This document shows, in pieces, positions 51,501 to 64,000 of a stretch of 64,000 bases of DNA. Under the pieces are notes generated by a model. That model saw only the letters and a list, made by a program, of their open reading frames with translations. It ran no database searches and was not told where the DNA came from. The stretch's first letter is position 1. The number at the start of each line of letters is the position of its first letter. Origin of the DNA: Beaufortia kweichowensis (Eukaryota; Chordata; Actinopteri; Cypriniformes; Gastromyzontidae); NCBI GenBank assembly GCA_019155185.1, contig CM032813.1, positions 7,175,001 through 7,239,000 on the forward strand. The letters run 5' to 3'. The translations under genes were made by a program, and so were the position numbers.

Positions 51501-52080
51501 AAACATGTTATTTGTCCCCATGAATCAAGTCTCTGTAGTGGCAATGCTTTGCAAGATACAAAATAGAAGGTTAACACTTAGGATCATTTAGTTTAACTCC
51601 TACTATATGTTGTGTATCACTTAAATCTAGATGTGACCCACAGACGAACAGCAATCTTAACCGACAAGAATCTAAACAGATTCTGCAGGACAACAACACA
51701 AATATGAAGCATCCTGTAAAACCAAGAGGTCAAAGCAATCTCTGCGGTTTTCCTTAGTATTCATTCTGAGAGATTGTTGCTCTGCTGTGCGACTGTGGCC
51801 TGATCTGAATCAGACATTGGATCACTCACATCTGACAAACAGACACTTTTTCCATGTCATTCATTTTAACTGAACTCCTGTGTGACAGACACATATCCAG
51901 ACAAGATGCCTGTGAGTGAATCTTACTCACAATAGGTAAGATCTTTCATCTGGCCTGTTCTTTTTGCCTACATGTAAAGAGAGTCATCATCCAAGTATGA
52001 CCACCTGTAAAAAATTCGTTTATCTATTCTGACTTTTAGTTAATTCTACCATTAATTCTGTTCTGTGTGATTTCCTAAAA
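48576..52080. other. Intergenic, no gene found
   Basis: AT-rich sequence with frames of about 60-106 codons that match no protein I recognise (for example 49435-49674 minus and 50390-50710 plus). There are no paired splice signals with family similarity and no microsatellite of note. Confidence 0.6.
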
Positions 52081-52089
52081 GCATAAGTG

Positions 52090-52740
52090 ACGCACGTGTT
52101 TAAAACGCACAATTGCAAGTCACGTGACATAAAACAGAAAAAGACACTCTTAATAGAAAATATATTTATTATTACTAACTCTAAATAGGACATTTAACAA
52201 AAGCAAGTAATTTGCAGTCCTTGTATTTGCAGAATTAAATCATCCTTAAGCTCTGCGAGAATAAAACACTTCAGCCTATCAACTGAGAGAACAAGCCATC
52301 ATTTGCACAAACATGACTCATCGGAGGACAGAGGTGCAGGTTAGCAACACAATATTTGATATACAAAAGAACTTAAGTGGATAAATTGGGATTGTTATAT
52401 AACTATAATGACATTTTACTACAGAAAATTCCGAGTTTAAGTTGTAATTGAACAAGTTCTACAAACACGTCGGAATCTTGCAATTGCGTAACTCCGACAT
52501 GACGTCATCTCACCTTGGTTTTAGTAATTAAATCACGTGACGGATGGAGAAAAGGCGTTTTCGACTGAGCAAACCGATCAGCGTACGCCAACAAGTTATC
52601 GCGAGAGCATATCTCTGTGTTCAGTACATCACAGTTATCAACTGGTTCTCGCGGTATTTCATTGTCAAACAGGGCCTGCGGGTGGAGTACAGAAGGACGG
52701 CCAGGAGACGTGCTGGTCGTGAGATGAATATATTATAGTA
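52090..52740 (+). promoter_or_regulatory. CpG-rich promoter-like island (candidate)
   Basis: CG dinucleotides are far denser at about 52,440-52,740 than in the neighbouring kilobases. The stretch holds CACGTG at 52093, 52121 and 52534, a perfect TGACGTCA at 52500-52507 and tcgcgaga near 52,600. CACGTG is an E-box/USF-type site, TGACGTCA a CREB/ATF site, and TCGCGAGA the core of a known vertebrate promoter motif. A short open frame begins at 52544. Together these suggest the start of an unannotated transcript. This is inference, not proof. Confidence 0.4.
52544..52738 (+). CDS. Possible small or first-exon open frame, unknown
   Basis: ATG at 52544 just after the CACGTG box, 64 codons, stop at 52736. 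The product starts MEKRRFRLSKPISVRQQVIA, continues through a hydrophobic/aromatic segment (LCVQYITVINWF) and ends in an Arg-rich tail (RRTARRRAGRE). A donor-like gtc/gtgaga at 52718/52719 could make it a first coding exon instead. I do not recognise the protein. The length is within chance; only the promoter-like setting makes it worth listing. A minus-strand frame (52621-52860) overlaps it. Confidence 0.25.
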   Translation: MEKRRFRLSKPISVRQQVIARAYLCVQYITVINWFSRYFIVKQGLRVEYRRTARRRAGREMNIL

Positions 52741-55700
52741 ACATATGCGTATGCATGTATATTCCAGTGGCATTAGCCAGACTCGCACTGCTCCAACGGT
52801 AGACAGTAAAAAGTTGATGATGGCGATTAAACACGCCATATGTAAACACAAAGCGTACATTTACTCTTCAGCCACTTTAACCGCTGTACTACCTCCTGAT
52901 AAATAAATATAACTTGCTTTTGTACTTTAGTAAGAGGTGTTTGATGTAGAGGATATCTTAGCTGTGTAAAATATGAATCTTTAATCTAATCATGCCAGAA
53001 GACATAAGGGAAATATGTGAGTAATGACATAAATGTAGAGTGCTTTGAAGTATTGCCATTTGTTTGCTTTGCATTTGCTTGCGATATCCTGAGGACATCT
53101 TGATGTGTTAAAGCCCCTAGTCTAATACTGCCGGTTGTTTGTTTAAGCAAGAAAACAAAAGTATTGGCCTGAGGGTGAAGCAGCTGTCACCAGGGATGTA
53201 CTGTAAGATGCCACACAGTTAGCAGAGCAATTCCCATGTCTCCTGTCAATGTATTACTCTGTATAGACTATAAGATCATTTACTGTAGATGGTTTTATGC
53301 CAAATAATGGCATATGTGTTGTCTATACCGGTAAACTATATGGATGCTTGCTTGCAATTAATATTTCAGTATGATCTACAAGCACCAGATCAGCAGTAAT
53401 GCAGCTTTGTTCCTATTTAAATGCAATAATGTATAAATAATGTGTTAATATAAATGCTGTTGTTCTTTGCAAACAGGCAAAATAAAATAAGTATGTATAC
53501 TAATATATGTAAAATGCTGTTTATTATATTATATATTGTGTAATATTTAATAATAGACTAAAAAGTTTCGAAGCAAGAAATATACAGTAAGAAGAGCTAG
53601 ATACAATTTTTGTACTGAATGCCACTTTTCTTTTGATATCAGAGGTAGGTTAAGCAAAAAAAATGTAGTCACAGTAATGCAACTGCTTGACAGCAGGTGG
53701 ACCTAAAAGTAGTTCAGCAGCGTGTTTATTTTTAGGCCAGATCATCTATAACCCTTGTTACACAACATGGTACCATCTTGTTTTCTTGTCACATAAACAG
53801 ATGTTAAAATCAAACAGCTATAAGCCATTTTGCCCCACAGCAATCTTTGAAAAGATGTTTTATTAAAAATGTTGAAGCATGTAATGTTGAAATGAGGGGT
53901 AAATAATCGATATCATCCAAAAAAATCCCTGTTGATTTGACCAGTGCAGACTCAAAACGTTAATAAAATAGATATCAGTTTTTCTTAGAAATAATTTCAC
54001 GATCAGTCGGCCCTCTTGTTCCCACTGAGAAGTTTTGTTTGTGAGGTAGTCCTGCAAATTTGCCTCAACAGATGGGACATAAAACCCTAAATCCTCAGAG
54101 TTAAAAAAGGAATAGACAGGAGGATAAGGAAGAGATTTTAAAATAGAATAAATGCTATTTCTAGTACATCTAAATGAAATATCAATCTATCAGAATTCTG
54201 ATCAGACAGCATGCCCTTCTCTGCCTAAAAGCCATTTCATTATGGACATTATCGCAATTTAAAGCATTGATAGAATAATTAGTACATTACAGGAATACAT
54301 GCATCTGTAACCAGGTTATCCATTAAAGCTTGAAATGAGAGGCAAAAAGCAACCTTTTTTGTCATTTATAGTTTTATAGCGAATTATCAACAATAACCGA
54401 CCATACAGTAAATCTGTCTTATGGGTCGTGGTGTTCCTAGTGGAGCCTTACACCTAACCCTTTCTTTAATTTCAGAATAATTTATTTACGAGAACTTGCA
54501 AACACCAGACATCTGTGAAATGTGAGTTCATGTGAGTCCCTGTTGTTTGATATGACTAAATGGATAAGTAATGGTGTGCATGCAGATGTAGTCGAGAAAC
54601 TCAATACACCTTTGCACTCATTTTTAATGAGGCACCAGCTGCACAATAGACCTAGACAAGCATGACTGCTTTGACCGACGGAAACGTGTGTGTTTCACCC
54701 TTGCTAAGTGAGTGAGTGAGCGAAATCTATATGTCATATTGATCTGGCCCTCTGGGTCATGGCAGTTTAGCTCAAAACCCAAAGGTCTGACACTGGTGTA
54801 GCAACAATCCAACAGTGTCATGTAATTGCTGTAGTCAGAAGTTGCTTCTTCCCACAATCAATGTTGCTGTGACTTTATCAATATGGACTATCTTTGTTTA
54901 GCATTATGTCAGAACTGTTGTCTTTGACAGCCACAGATTCTTACTTGAGGTGAAATTTGATATTATATTTCCTAAAAGGAAGTTGTTAATGAAGCTTAGC
55001 GATTGTAACAGTACGGTAATTTATCAGGAAACTAGAACTTGTTTTTTCAATTCTGTACTGTAGTAGATTAGTCAGGATGAATGGCACACTAATGTGAATA
55101 GAACAGATGCACAAAAGCATGCATGACTAAGTATGAAAGTGCAGAGGATGTGGTTATTATATATAGCGTGTGTTCTCATTGACAGCTACTGTTAACTCCC
55201 TCATGACCAAAATATATTGAGTATATCATTTGTTATTACTGCCAAATTTATTCACTGACCTTATTTCCTGTTGCATTTGTATACGTGATGATTTTTTACC
55301 TAAAAATAATTACGTCCCAAATCGCATCTTCTAACTTCCAATTTGTTAATACCAAAGAGAGAAACAGAGAATCTGTGGCAAGTCGCCATAAAGCATGGTT
55401 ACAATTCGCCCCCTCATCTATTTATGGAGGGCGTCTCGGTTAGCTTAAAATCATTTTAAAACATATCATATTATCCCCTTTTAAAATCCGGCCACACACT
55501 GTGAAATGGCAGTGCCAAGGAATCAGAGCGGAGGATTTTCTATAATCATGTGGTATACTAAAACAAACACACACAAGACTGAAGAGCCCTAATGACATTT
55601 CAGGCACATTTAACAAGAGGGCCGTGAATTGGAAAGGATCTCTCTAACCTGATTTGCTGAGATGAGCTTTCCTTGTTAAGAGGTAATGGTCCCATTTGTA

Positions 55701-58700
55701 ATATAATAAAGAGAATATGAGATAGCTCTCCAAAAATCTGGGGCTTAATTGTATGTAATTAGGCACGTTGCTTTGGGTAGACTGTATGAGGACCCAACCC
55801 CTGGGTAAAAATGATGTTGTAATAACGCAGAACATGACAATATTAACATTCATGATAAAATCATTTAAAAAATGCAGTACTGTTCTTTCCTATAGGTTTA
55901 GAATGCTTAATGAAGAAGAGACTGTCAAGGAACGAGACAAAAATACGCAAACATGTTTTTGGGTAAAAAAACCCTTTTCTGTAATTTGTGCATTCGATCA
56001 GGACAAATATAATTCGCACATGCCTTTGTGCGGAGTTTAGTTAAACAAGATCTTAAAAAATATGATTATTTTCATATGTATAAATCCTTTAATGGATAGA
56101 ATAGAATAAAATTTCAATACAATTGTTTCTAGATTGAAGACTTATCTGTTTAGCCAGGAATAAACTGTAGTTCAATTCCCATATTGTACTTTTAATGCTG
56201 CTGAACTAGCTTTATTTTATGCAAGCTATCATTTTTAGTCCCAATCTTAGTTTTCTGTTTTCTTATTTGTAGAACTAATAATCTTTCCATTCTCCTCCTG
56301 CCATCTGCCACACATCTGTACCCCACACCTGCCATCTTAAGGATACATCTAACATCAGCCAAAACAACATAATCGCTTGCATTATTAATATTACTACTAC
56401 TGATAATTGATCAATTCTGTCAAATTAATAATATTATACATTTTTATTTTTTATAGTTTATTTAAATTTACATAAAGATCAATTGTTAAGAGATTAAGAC
56501 TTGTTTTTAGAGAATATATCTTTGGTTATTTTTCTTACCACATTGGCAAATTGATTTATCTTGTTGTGTTAAATAAATAAAAGCTTTAGTTTTGTATTAT
56601 TCTCTTGTATAAAATCGTACATGTTAGTTTTGCTTCTCAAGTAAATCAGTTTTGTTTTTAAAAATGTTTAGATATTTTTACTGGAAAACAAGATAAAAAA
56701 CAGATTTTAAAAATGATTTTCATTTACACCACCACTTTTTTTCATTGTTTCCTGACTGGGGATCTTTTATTATACAAACTACTATACAAATAAATGAAAT
56801 ATGTTCCATTTGGCATGCTTAACCAAAAGAGATCCACCCATGTCTGTTTTGACCTAATCGAAATAGTTTAACCTACTTTCTGATGCTCATGCACTCACAT
56901 GAATATTTGCATCTTTGGAGTGCAGAACCTTAGGGATTTTTCTAGTGAGCACTGTGGTTTCATCAGATCTCATGTGAGAGAAAAGTAGTGGTAGATGAGA
57001 GTGAGCGAAAGAGAGAGAGAGGCAGAGATATACAGTAGATGTGAGTAAGCTGAACTGACAGCTGTTAGTTCCACAGAGGCACGATATGCAAATGTTACCC
57101 TTGGCATAGAAGTACAGAGGACTGTATGCTGCTGTCACGTTGCACCTTTGCTCTGTCTTACAATCACCTTCTCTTTATTGTTTCAAACAACTTGATTCAT
57201 TTTTTAGGGAGAAGTTCATAACATCCCTGTGCTCCGTTGGCGTACTGTGACTAATACTAGACCGTGTTATTGCATTAGATAAAGAACTGTGTTCTGTTGC
57301 TTTGTATTTTTTGTTGTTTCCTCTGCGTAACCGATGTTTAAAGATAGCAGATCTTTTTACAACCTAATTCTTCTAATTCAGGTTAAAGCTTGCAAGGAGC
57401 TGATAACACTAACAATCAATTCTTTTAAGTAAAAGGTTTTACCTCCTCACTATGATGCTATATTGATCATGTAAAAACAGCATGCATTATTCATTTACTG
57501 CTCAACAATGTAATAATACATGTGAGGTTTGTAGTTTGAGAGTAAAATCATTGGTGTTTAAAGGTTTTGCTTTGCTTTGTAGGCGCAGGGAACATTTTAT
57601 GTGTAGAAAAACTGTTCTGCAAAGATTTTTATTCTGTAACCATCGAAAATGAAAATCTGGATTAAAAACATCCCTGTTTTCTTACTGACGGTTTTTGAAG
57701 AAGGTTTGGGCAATATAGGTTTTGACAGCTTCTGTGCTAACACTGTTTTACAATCAACAGCCCGTGACTCCAAATTAAACACCATATGCCCATATTTTGA
57801 TGTATAACATCCTGTCATTACATTTCACGTCAATCATAACTTCAGTTGCATATGGTATCTGTGAAACAAATACTGAATAAACTGATGGCAGGACTTTTAT
57901 CTGTTACTCATTCTACTGAATCAGATCATGAATTACTTTGGAATTACTTTAAAAATGCTTTAATACATATTGTCACTGGGGGCCAAATTTTAAATGGATA
58001 ATTCGCATCTCACAAAAGATACAGGAGTTTACCGGAGGATCTATGGACAGGATGAAGTGCAGTTTAGAGCCGAAGCATAGTGAAATGTGGCTTGGTGTAA
58101 TGAAATAAACTGCTAGCTGCTAGCGGTAATTGTGAGCACTCTGGTGGCAATGAAAGTTAATTACTGCCTGAGCTGATGACAAGGAGGTCTATAATACCTG
58201 GAGAGAGCTATCCGTTAGTATTCCTATTCCTGGCGTGGCCCTCTGCTGCTCATGGGCAGGCTTTTTAGAGCCAATCAGATTAGCTGTAAATGTCATGTGA
58301 TCAATCACATAAGTGATGTGCTTACAATTCTGTTTGGAATGCACATATTAGCCCTTCACTAGCAACTATTCTGAGGTTAAAGGCAACTATAATACAATTA
58401 TAGTAGAGCAGTTATGTAGTATATTCATTAAAATATTATAAAAATTCTTATGCTTATCAGAAGGAAAAAATGTCTTAAAATTGGTCACAGTGTGCCAATC
58501 AGACTGGTGATAGGGACTGTTCTAATAAGATCACAAACGGGGAAAATAATTGGCAGTAATAAAATGCAACAAACCATGTAATCATGCACGTTTAGGAAAG
58601 CACATGGGTTTATTGTCCAGTCAAAGTTTTCATTATTTTGATGCAAACATCTGTCAGGTAATAGAAGCCACCTAAATAAGATTTGATGTAATTGTATGTG

Positions 58701-58796
58701 TTGCAATTGTAGGGAAAATGCACTATTGCACTACAATTTCTATACAATTATACATTTTGATGCAGTGTTTGTTATGCAATGTAAAGTCTGGTTTAT
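52741..58796. other. Intergenic, no gene found
   Basis: AT-rich and without a defensible exon on either strand. It includes the second copy of the 36-base block at 58183-58218. A purine-rich gagagaga patch lies near 57,010-57,025. No RNA gene was recognised. Confidence 0.6.
58183..58218 (+). repeat. 36-base block, copy 2 of 2
   Basis: Reads ggaggtctataatacctgga followed by gagagctatccgttag, 32 of 36 bases identical to 33437-33472. After a gap both copies are followed by a gctcatggg word. Confidence 0.6.
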
Positions 58797-59048
58797 TAAA
58801 GCTGCGGTCTTTAACTTTTGCCTCTATATGACCATTTCTGTTTGATAGAAATTGTTGGTTAACTTACATAAGTTAAAAAGTAAAATGATGTCAAACGAAC
58901 ATTTCTCAAAAAATTTTATGGAAAGTCATTTTAATAAGCTTTCTGTTGTGAACTGTGATAAGGAGAAATAGTTTTAAACACTGATCTTTTCATGTACTTG
59001 CTCAATGGTTTATTTTTTAACCAATAAAAGTGACAAATTGCAGCTTTA
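58797..59048. mobile_element. Inverted-end element, family G (252 bp)
   Basis: Begins taaagctgcggtctttaact and ends agtgacaaattgcagcttta. The two ends are inverted copies over taaagctgc with a decayed continuation. Similar taaagctgcagt termini are common in fish genomes. Non-coding. Confidence 0.65.
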
Positions 59049-62000
59049 GGCAAAATTAGTTGACTTAAATTTAACTTTAAATAACTTAAAAATGAAAACA
59101 TTTAATGGCTCAAAAGAGCTTCGGTTTTGTGCCCCTCTTTTCTAATTTGAAGACCTGCAAGGGCGTGCCCGATCAGACAGTACAAATGACTCACAACTGT
59201 ACTAATTGGAATTATAAAATGGAATGCTCGGCTTGGAAAGGTCGTAACAAGGCATTCACAACACGCACAAACACACGCACAAATAATGAGTCGAATCCTA
59301 TTGAGGGTTTCGGTGCGGCTTTGTCATTATCAGATGAATGAACAGAAACGCAGACGAGAGACAGAAGGGAATGCAGGGGACCATGGGAAGACTTCATTAA
59401 TAATCGGCGTCACCTTTTGCTATTTAATTGATTTGTTTAATTAATTCAGATGCACATATCGAGTGAGCACACAACAGTCGCATTGCTCTTTAGGACTATT
59501 AAATGGCAAATGGTTTGTTTGCCTTTCACGGAGGCGAGTGGCGCTGTATGCTAATGCGGAAGGCAGATCATTTGTTTCGGGCGTTTAATGAAAAGAGCTC
59601 ATCAAGAGGAGCCAAGGAGTCTGTTAATTATCTTGTGTCCATTTTTTATTCATCTCAGAGCATGCAAAAATACACCAGCGTGCCAGAGAAAATGATCTAC
59701 ATCATTATGATTGGTACGGCCGGATTATTTGATGGTGCTAGCTGCTTGTGTGGTACAGGGATAAGTGTTGCACCGGCATGTTTTCATATTTATAAATGGG
59801 AGAGAGTGATCTTTCGGGATGAGAGGAACAGATGGGTGTACTTGCCTTACCCACAGAGCCATCAAATCAAAGGAAAATGTGCTGCCAACATCCCTTAGCT
59901 GTGGATGGGGAATGAGAACACAAAAGCTAAATTCTTTGTTTGAAACTTCTGTCTTTTTGTTTGCTGAACTTTCGTGTTCTCATTGTGGCCCAGCAGCAGT
60001 CAGGGTCATGAACGCTTTTATCGACAACGAACCAAAAATGTGTTCCCTTTGCATAACATAATGCTGGATATCATATTTAAAGCAATAATTTAATGATAAA
60101 GTAAAGAGGAAACTTTTGTTGCTCTTTCATAGCTCATGAGATTTAGTCTTTTAAAAAATACATTAGTGTATGGAGCTGTAAAATAAATTGTATAGTCTGG
60201 GTAGTAGTCTGGGTTTGGGTCAATTTCATGAGAAATGTTGATGAGATCATATTGAAATCTTCAAAAATATTAATTTTGGCAAATATGAGCTCATGATTGT
60301 TGTGATGATCTTTTGAAACTAATGCAGACATTTGTGAGATTTTGTCTCTTATTCTTAGGAGAATTATCTGAGATTCAGAAGACTAAGCAAACTTTTTCAT
60401 TTGCTCTTATTTGATTCTCATTGATTTCTCAGAGAGATTATTAATAAATCTGTAGATCTGTAAAGCTTACAAATGTTATTTCAGACTGCTCTTTGTTGAG
60501 CTGTTCATTTTTGTTCGAGTTGAGTTTTTTGGACCGTTGTCTATGAAATGACAGATTTGGCATATGACCCATTCACTCCCAGCGTGACTACTAGCTGTTC
60601 CTCACAAATCAATCATGAAAGGTTAATTAGGCAGTAGGGTCTCAGACTGCCTCTCAGGCATATCAAACTTCTTTTCTGACCTAATTGTCATATTGATGAC
60701 ATGTTTAAGGCAAAGTTTCATTGTTTGACGTTTTATTCGATGCATCAGTGGAACGGTTGATTAGACTGACTTTGATACTCAGTGGATTTGCTCTGATCTT
60801 GTTCTCCCAGCAGCATTTAGACACCTGTGCTCCTGCTCCAATGATACTAATGGAAATGCTTCATCTACTATGTCAAAACACTGTCTTTTAAACCAGTCGT
60901 TTCTACCAGATGTGATGTTGAAAGTACAGTTCTCATGTTGCCCAAAAGCCCCTCAGAACTTTGACTAGCTCTTTCTTTACATTGGAGTATTTTGGTGGTG
61001 GAAAAATTCATTGTCTTTGTTTAGCTTTGGCCTATTATGAGTAAAGAATTAGAAGTCTTACACAATCCTTGAAGTGGGTAAAGATTCTCAGAGAATTCTG
61101 TAAATTAAATGTCATGGTCAGGTGACATCAATGACATCATATATTCAGTATCTCTTGCTGAATGTAAATCATTCAAAGCATTTATCAGCATAAAAATCTG
61201 TATCTATTGACTGGAAGTATTATATCATTGAAGTGATTATATATAACTGAGAAATCACTGAGAAACATATAGTTTTATTATTCTTTGTATGTTCCTTTTA
61301 GGTTAAAGACTTCAATAAGTTCTTTAGATCACTATTTTTAAAGACGGCAGGTTATGTACAGTATTGAATAAACAGCGAACTACTTTCTTTGCTTTTCTTG
61401 TCTTCCAGTGGCTCCAATTCACTGGAATCTTTTTGAATCAGTTACAATCAAATTATTAACCGGGAATCAAGCTTACCTTTCAGCTAAATTCAGCTTTGGT
61501 AAAAGTGAATGTGGTATATTTTCTACATTTTTAAAACGATATAATCTACATAATTAAAATCACTTGAAGGAGGTACTTTAGGTTAAATATTTAAAAAGCA
61601 TTAGAAATGAAAAAGAAGGCCAGTTAAAACATATCCCAGGAACACATGCTATGATTGTCTTCTTTCATCAACTCTCATGAGTTTGGACGCATGCATAAAT
61701 GAAGCTTCTGGGAACTAAACTTTCTTCATGACTATATATTCAGAAAGCATACAGTCAATCATATGCAGCTGTGTGTGATTGAGAGGACCACATGAGAGAA
61801 GTGGTAAGCATTTTTGTTTGCTAGAAAGACTGGAAAACTGCTGTTTACGCACATCAAAGTAAATTTTTCAACTTGTCAAGTAAATTGCCGTGAGACTTGT
61901 GCTTTGACGTGAAAATCCAAGGCTAAAAATATACGTCATGCATGTTATATTTATGATATATACACACATCACTTGCATTTTTTTTACCATCAATCATAGA

Positions 62001-64000
62001 CATGTCATGCTTTTTTGGATGTTGCATTCCACACAAACATTGCCTTTAGTTTTATTCAGCAGACCTTAAGAAACACTGATGTTTTAGCAGATTTTTTTTG
62101 TTTGCTTTATTGTGGTTGGGTGTTTAATTTACACCGCAGTTGTAGTATATATAATATACCTTACTATCGTTACAATCTGACAGAAATATTCTGTCTATTC
62201 AGCTGAGCCTCTTTCAATCACTGAGTGGACCTTAATGGACAGTTGACAGATCCAGCTCTATAAAACATATCTGCTTCCACTTGCTTTATATGTGTGTATA
62301 CCGTATATGCAATATATGTATGTGTATGGACAGTTTCTGAAAACCCAAGGATAGATGTGAAGTGAAATGATTCCATCATTGTATTGTCAGCAAACATTAC
62401 CTCAGTGTCTCTGACATGCTTATACATAAAATATGAATTTCAAAGGGTCGGCGCAGGTAAACGTGTGTGTGTGAGAGAGAGTGTGTGTGTGTGTGTGTGG
62501 CAAGACGAAGAAAGCTTTATCCAGTGATGGCTGACTCACAGTGTGTAATTAGATGTGACAAAGTTCAGTGTTTCTGGAGGGGGAGATTAAAAACACATCA
62601 GTGAATGTAGCCCCCTCCGAAATGAATTGATTATGACAGAAAGCCTTGATGAATAATAAATTTGGACATTATCCTGGGAAATAATGCCTTAGGTGCCCAG
62701 TTTGCTAGTGAGCCATCCAGGACAGTGAAAAAGAGCGAATACAAATGAAGACTGTGTGTGGACCTGGTAAACCCCTCGTGAAGCATGATGTAAAAGTGCT
62801 GTATGTTCGATGGACGAAATAGGTTATTAACATGAGAGCAGCCCTTATACAGTAAACTGTGTCGTGAAGATGAAAGATCTAGTCTTGTCATCACAAGGGG
62901 CAAACAACCTGCTTTTCGATTTGCTTTTCTGTGCTAAACGAAGTTGATTCCAGTGCAGATGAATAGCCCTATCGTCTCTAGCTTTCGTGTTCTGCTCCTC
63001 GCTGACCCTGAAGATTCACGAGTGATGTGGGTGAGCTGGATCCCTCTATTTATAAGCGTCACAGCCTGACTTTCTGATTTATGAACAGTCATGCTCTCGC
63101 AGGAATCTATTAACTGCAGGGGTCACGATGGCTTTGAGACTGATAAATACGTAAATGAAGGGAATGCATGTTCGGGCTCGGCATAAGAGTGGAATGAAAA
63201 CATATACATTAGTTTAAATGAGATCACAACATTTTCAAGTTATGAAATTTTTTTGTAGATTTTAGTTTGCGCATTACACATTGTTTAATTACTAAGCATA
63301 ATCATGCATGTAAATGTACAGTATGGTTAGCATTGTATCATGGGAACAGTTTCTTTTGCGTGGCATGTCGGATGCAGTAAATGACATCATTGGCGTAAAT
63401 ACTAATCCTTATTGTTTTTATGTCAGCAGGGATGCAAGATTCATCTTTGGCCCGTTTTTTGGAATATGTTTCAGCATTGCTCAGGGGTCTTGTTGCCAGA
63501 TGAGCATGGCACGACTGGTCCCACAGTTCCCTTCTGAAATGTGTTGCAATTTAAATGCTTTGACAGGTACAACTGCCTGCTGACAGAGAAAGGCTATTAC
63601 AATGAGTCTGTAATTCATTTCATGGACTAAGAGAAGACAGCGCCGCGAGTTCCCCTCGCAGACGATCCTTTTCAGTCAAGATCAACTCCCATGAAAATAC
63701 GCTGGGAACCTCGCTGGTCTCATTGTAACTCGGTCGGATGTTACAACTTTATCATGCGTGTCTGCGCTGGACCTGTGTGACTGGCGTTAGCATCTGGTTG
63801 GGAATGATAAAGAGATTAAGGACGTAGAGGGACAGTGCGGAAATAAAAAACATAAAACGCTGCTTATTATTCACCCAGGGAGAGGTAATTGAGCCGGAAC
63901 AGCCTCACATGCATAAATACATGCACAGCGTACGAAAGTATGCATCACTAAATGATCAGATGTCAAGTGGCTTCTATTAATCCCCTGACAGGAGGGCACA
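59049..64000. other. Intergenic, no gene found
   Basis: No exon was recognised. About 59,390-59,660 is rich in taattgattt/ttaattaatt homeodomain-like words next to GC-richer sequence. A TG/GA microsatellite lies at 62463-62499. The 131-codon frame 59503-59898 resembles no known protein. The right edge (63,600-64,000) is moderately GC-rich without visible coding signal. Confidence 0.6.
62463..62499 (+). repeat. TG/GA microsatellite
   Basis: tgtgtgtgtgagagagag followed by about 20 bases of tg. Confidence 0.9.

Noticed and set aside
59503..59898. 131-codon plus-strand frame
   Set aside because: No recognisable domain or splice context. It overlaps TAAT-rich sequence that looks regulatory rather than coding.

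Overview
The window looks like a piece of a bony-fish chromosome, most likely cypriniform. It has long GT-AG introns, moderate AT-richness, CA/TC/AAT microsatellites and many decayed short DNA-transposon-like repeats of kinds common in carp and zebrafish relatives. No bacterial, viral or organellar gene is visible. The species was not identified.

Positions 1 to about 48,575 hold the 3' half of one plus-strand gene, which I call arhgef10l (Rho guanine nucleotide exchange factor 10-like). Eleven coding exons can be placed: 1082-1197, 1956-2083, 7700-7800, 17524-17645, 28534-28620, 33698-33909, 34767-34924, 37773-37915, 43460-43631, 46232-46354 and 46840-47375. All internal junctions are GT-AG. 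The phases chain without a break to give 631 residues and a TGA stop. The encoded part runs from the end of the pleckstrin-homology (PH) region through the WD40-like propeller to the C-terminus. The catalytic Dbl-homology (DH) domain and the 5' end lie upstream of the window. Assignment to ARHGEF10L rather than ARHGEF10 rests on family sequence known from memory, above all the C-terminal block EDGSIYELSDDPDMWV and the ending MIWQLPLTV.

The introns are large (up to 10.9 kb) and carry decayed repeats, several present as two or three recognisable copies. They include a mobile element with a nested perfect 23-bp palindrome (2733-2968), a neighbouring element with its own inverted ends (2261-2713), a pyrimidine-rich minisatellite (about 4190-4760), a pure (TC)n tract, an AAT/ATT tract able to fold on itself, and a 34-bp-stem hairpin (26500-26586) that resembles a microRNA precursor.

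From about 48.6 kb to the end the window is gene-poor. The one stretch that stands out is about 52,090-52,740. It is locally CpG-rich, with three CACGTG boxes, a perfect TGACGTCA site and a TCGCGAGA motif around a 64-codon open frame. It may be the promoter and first exon of an unannotated gene. A 36-base block shared between an intron and this downstream region is also unexplained. Nothing here amounts to a demonstrated new system; the best leads are the CpG-rich promoter-like island, the long hairpin and the repeated 36-mer.
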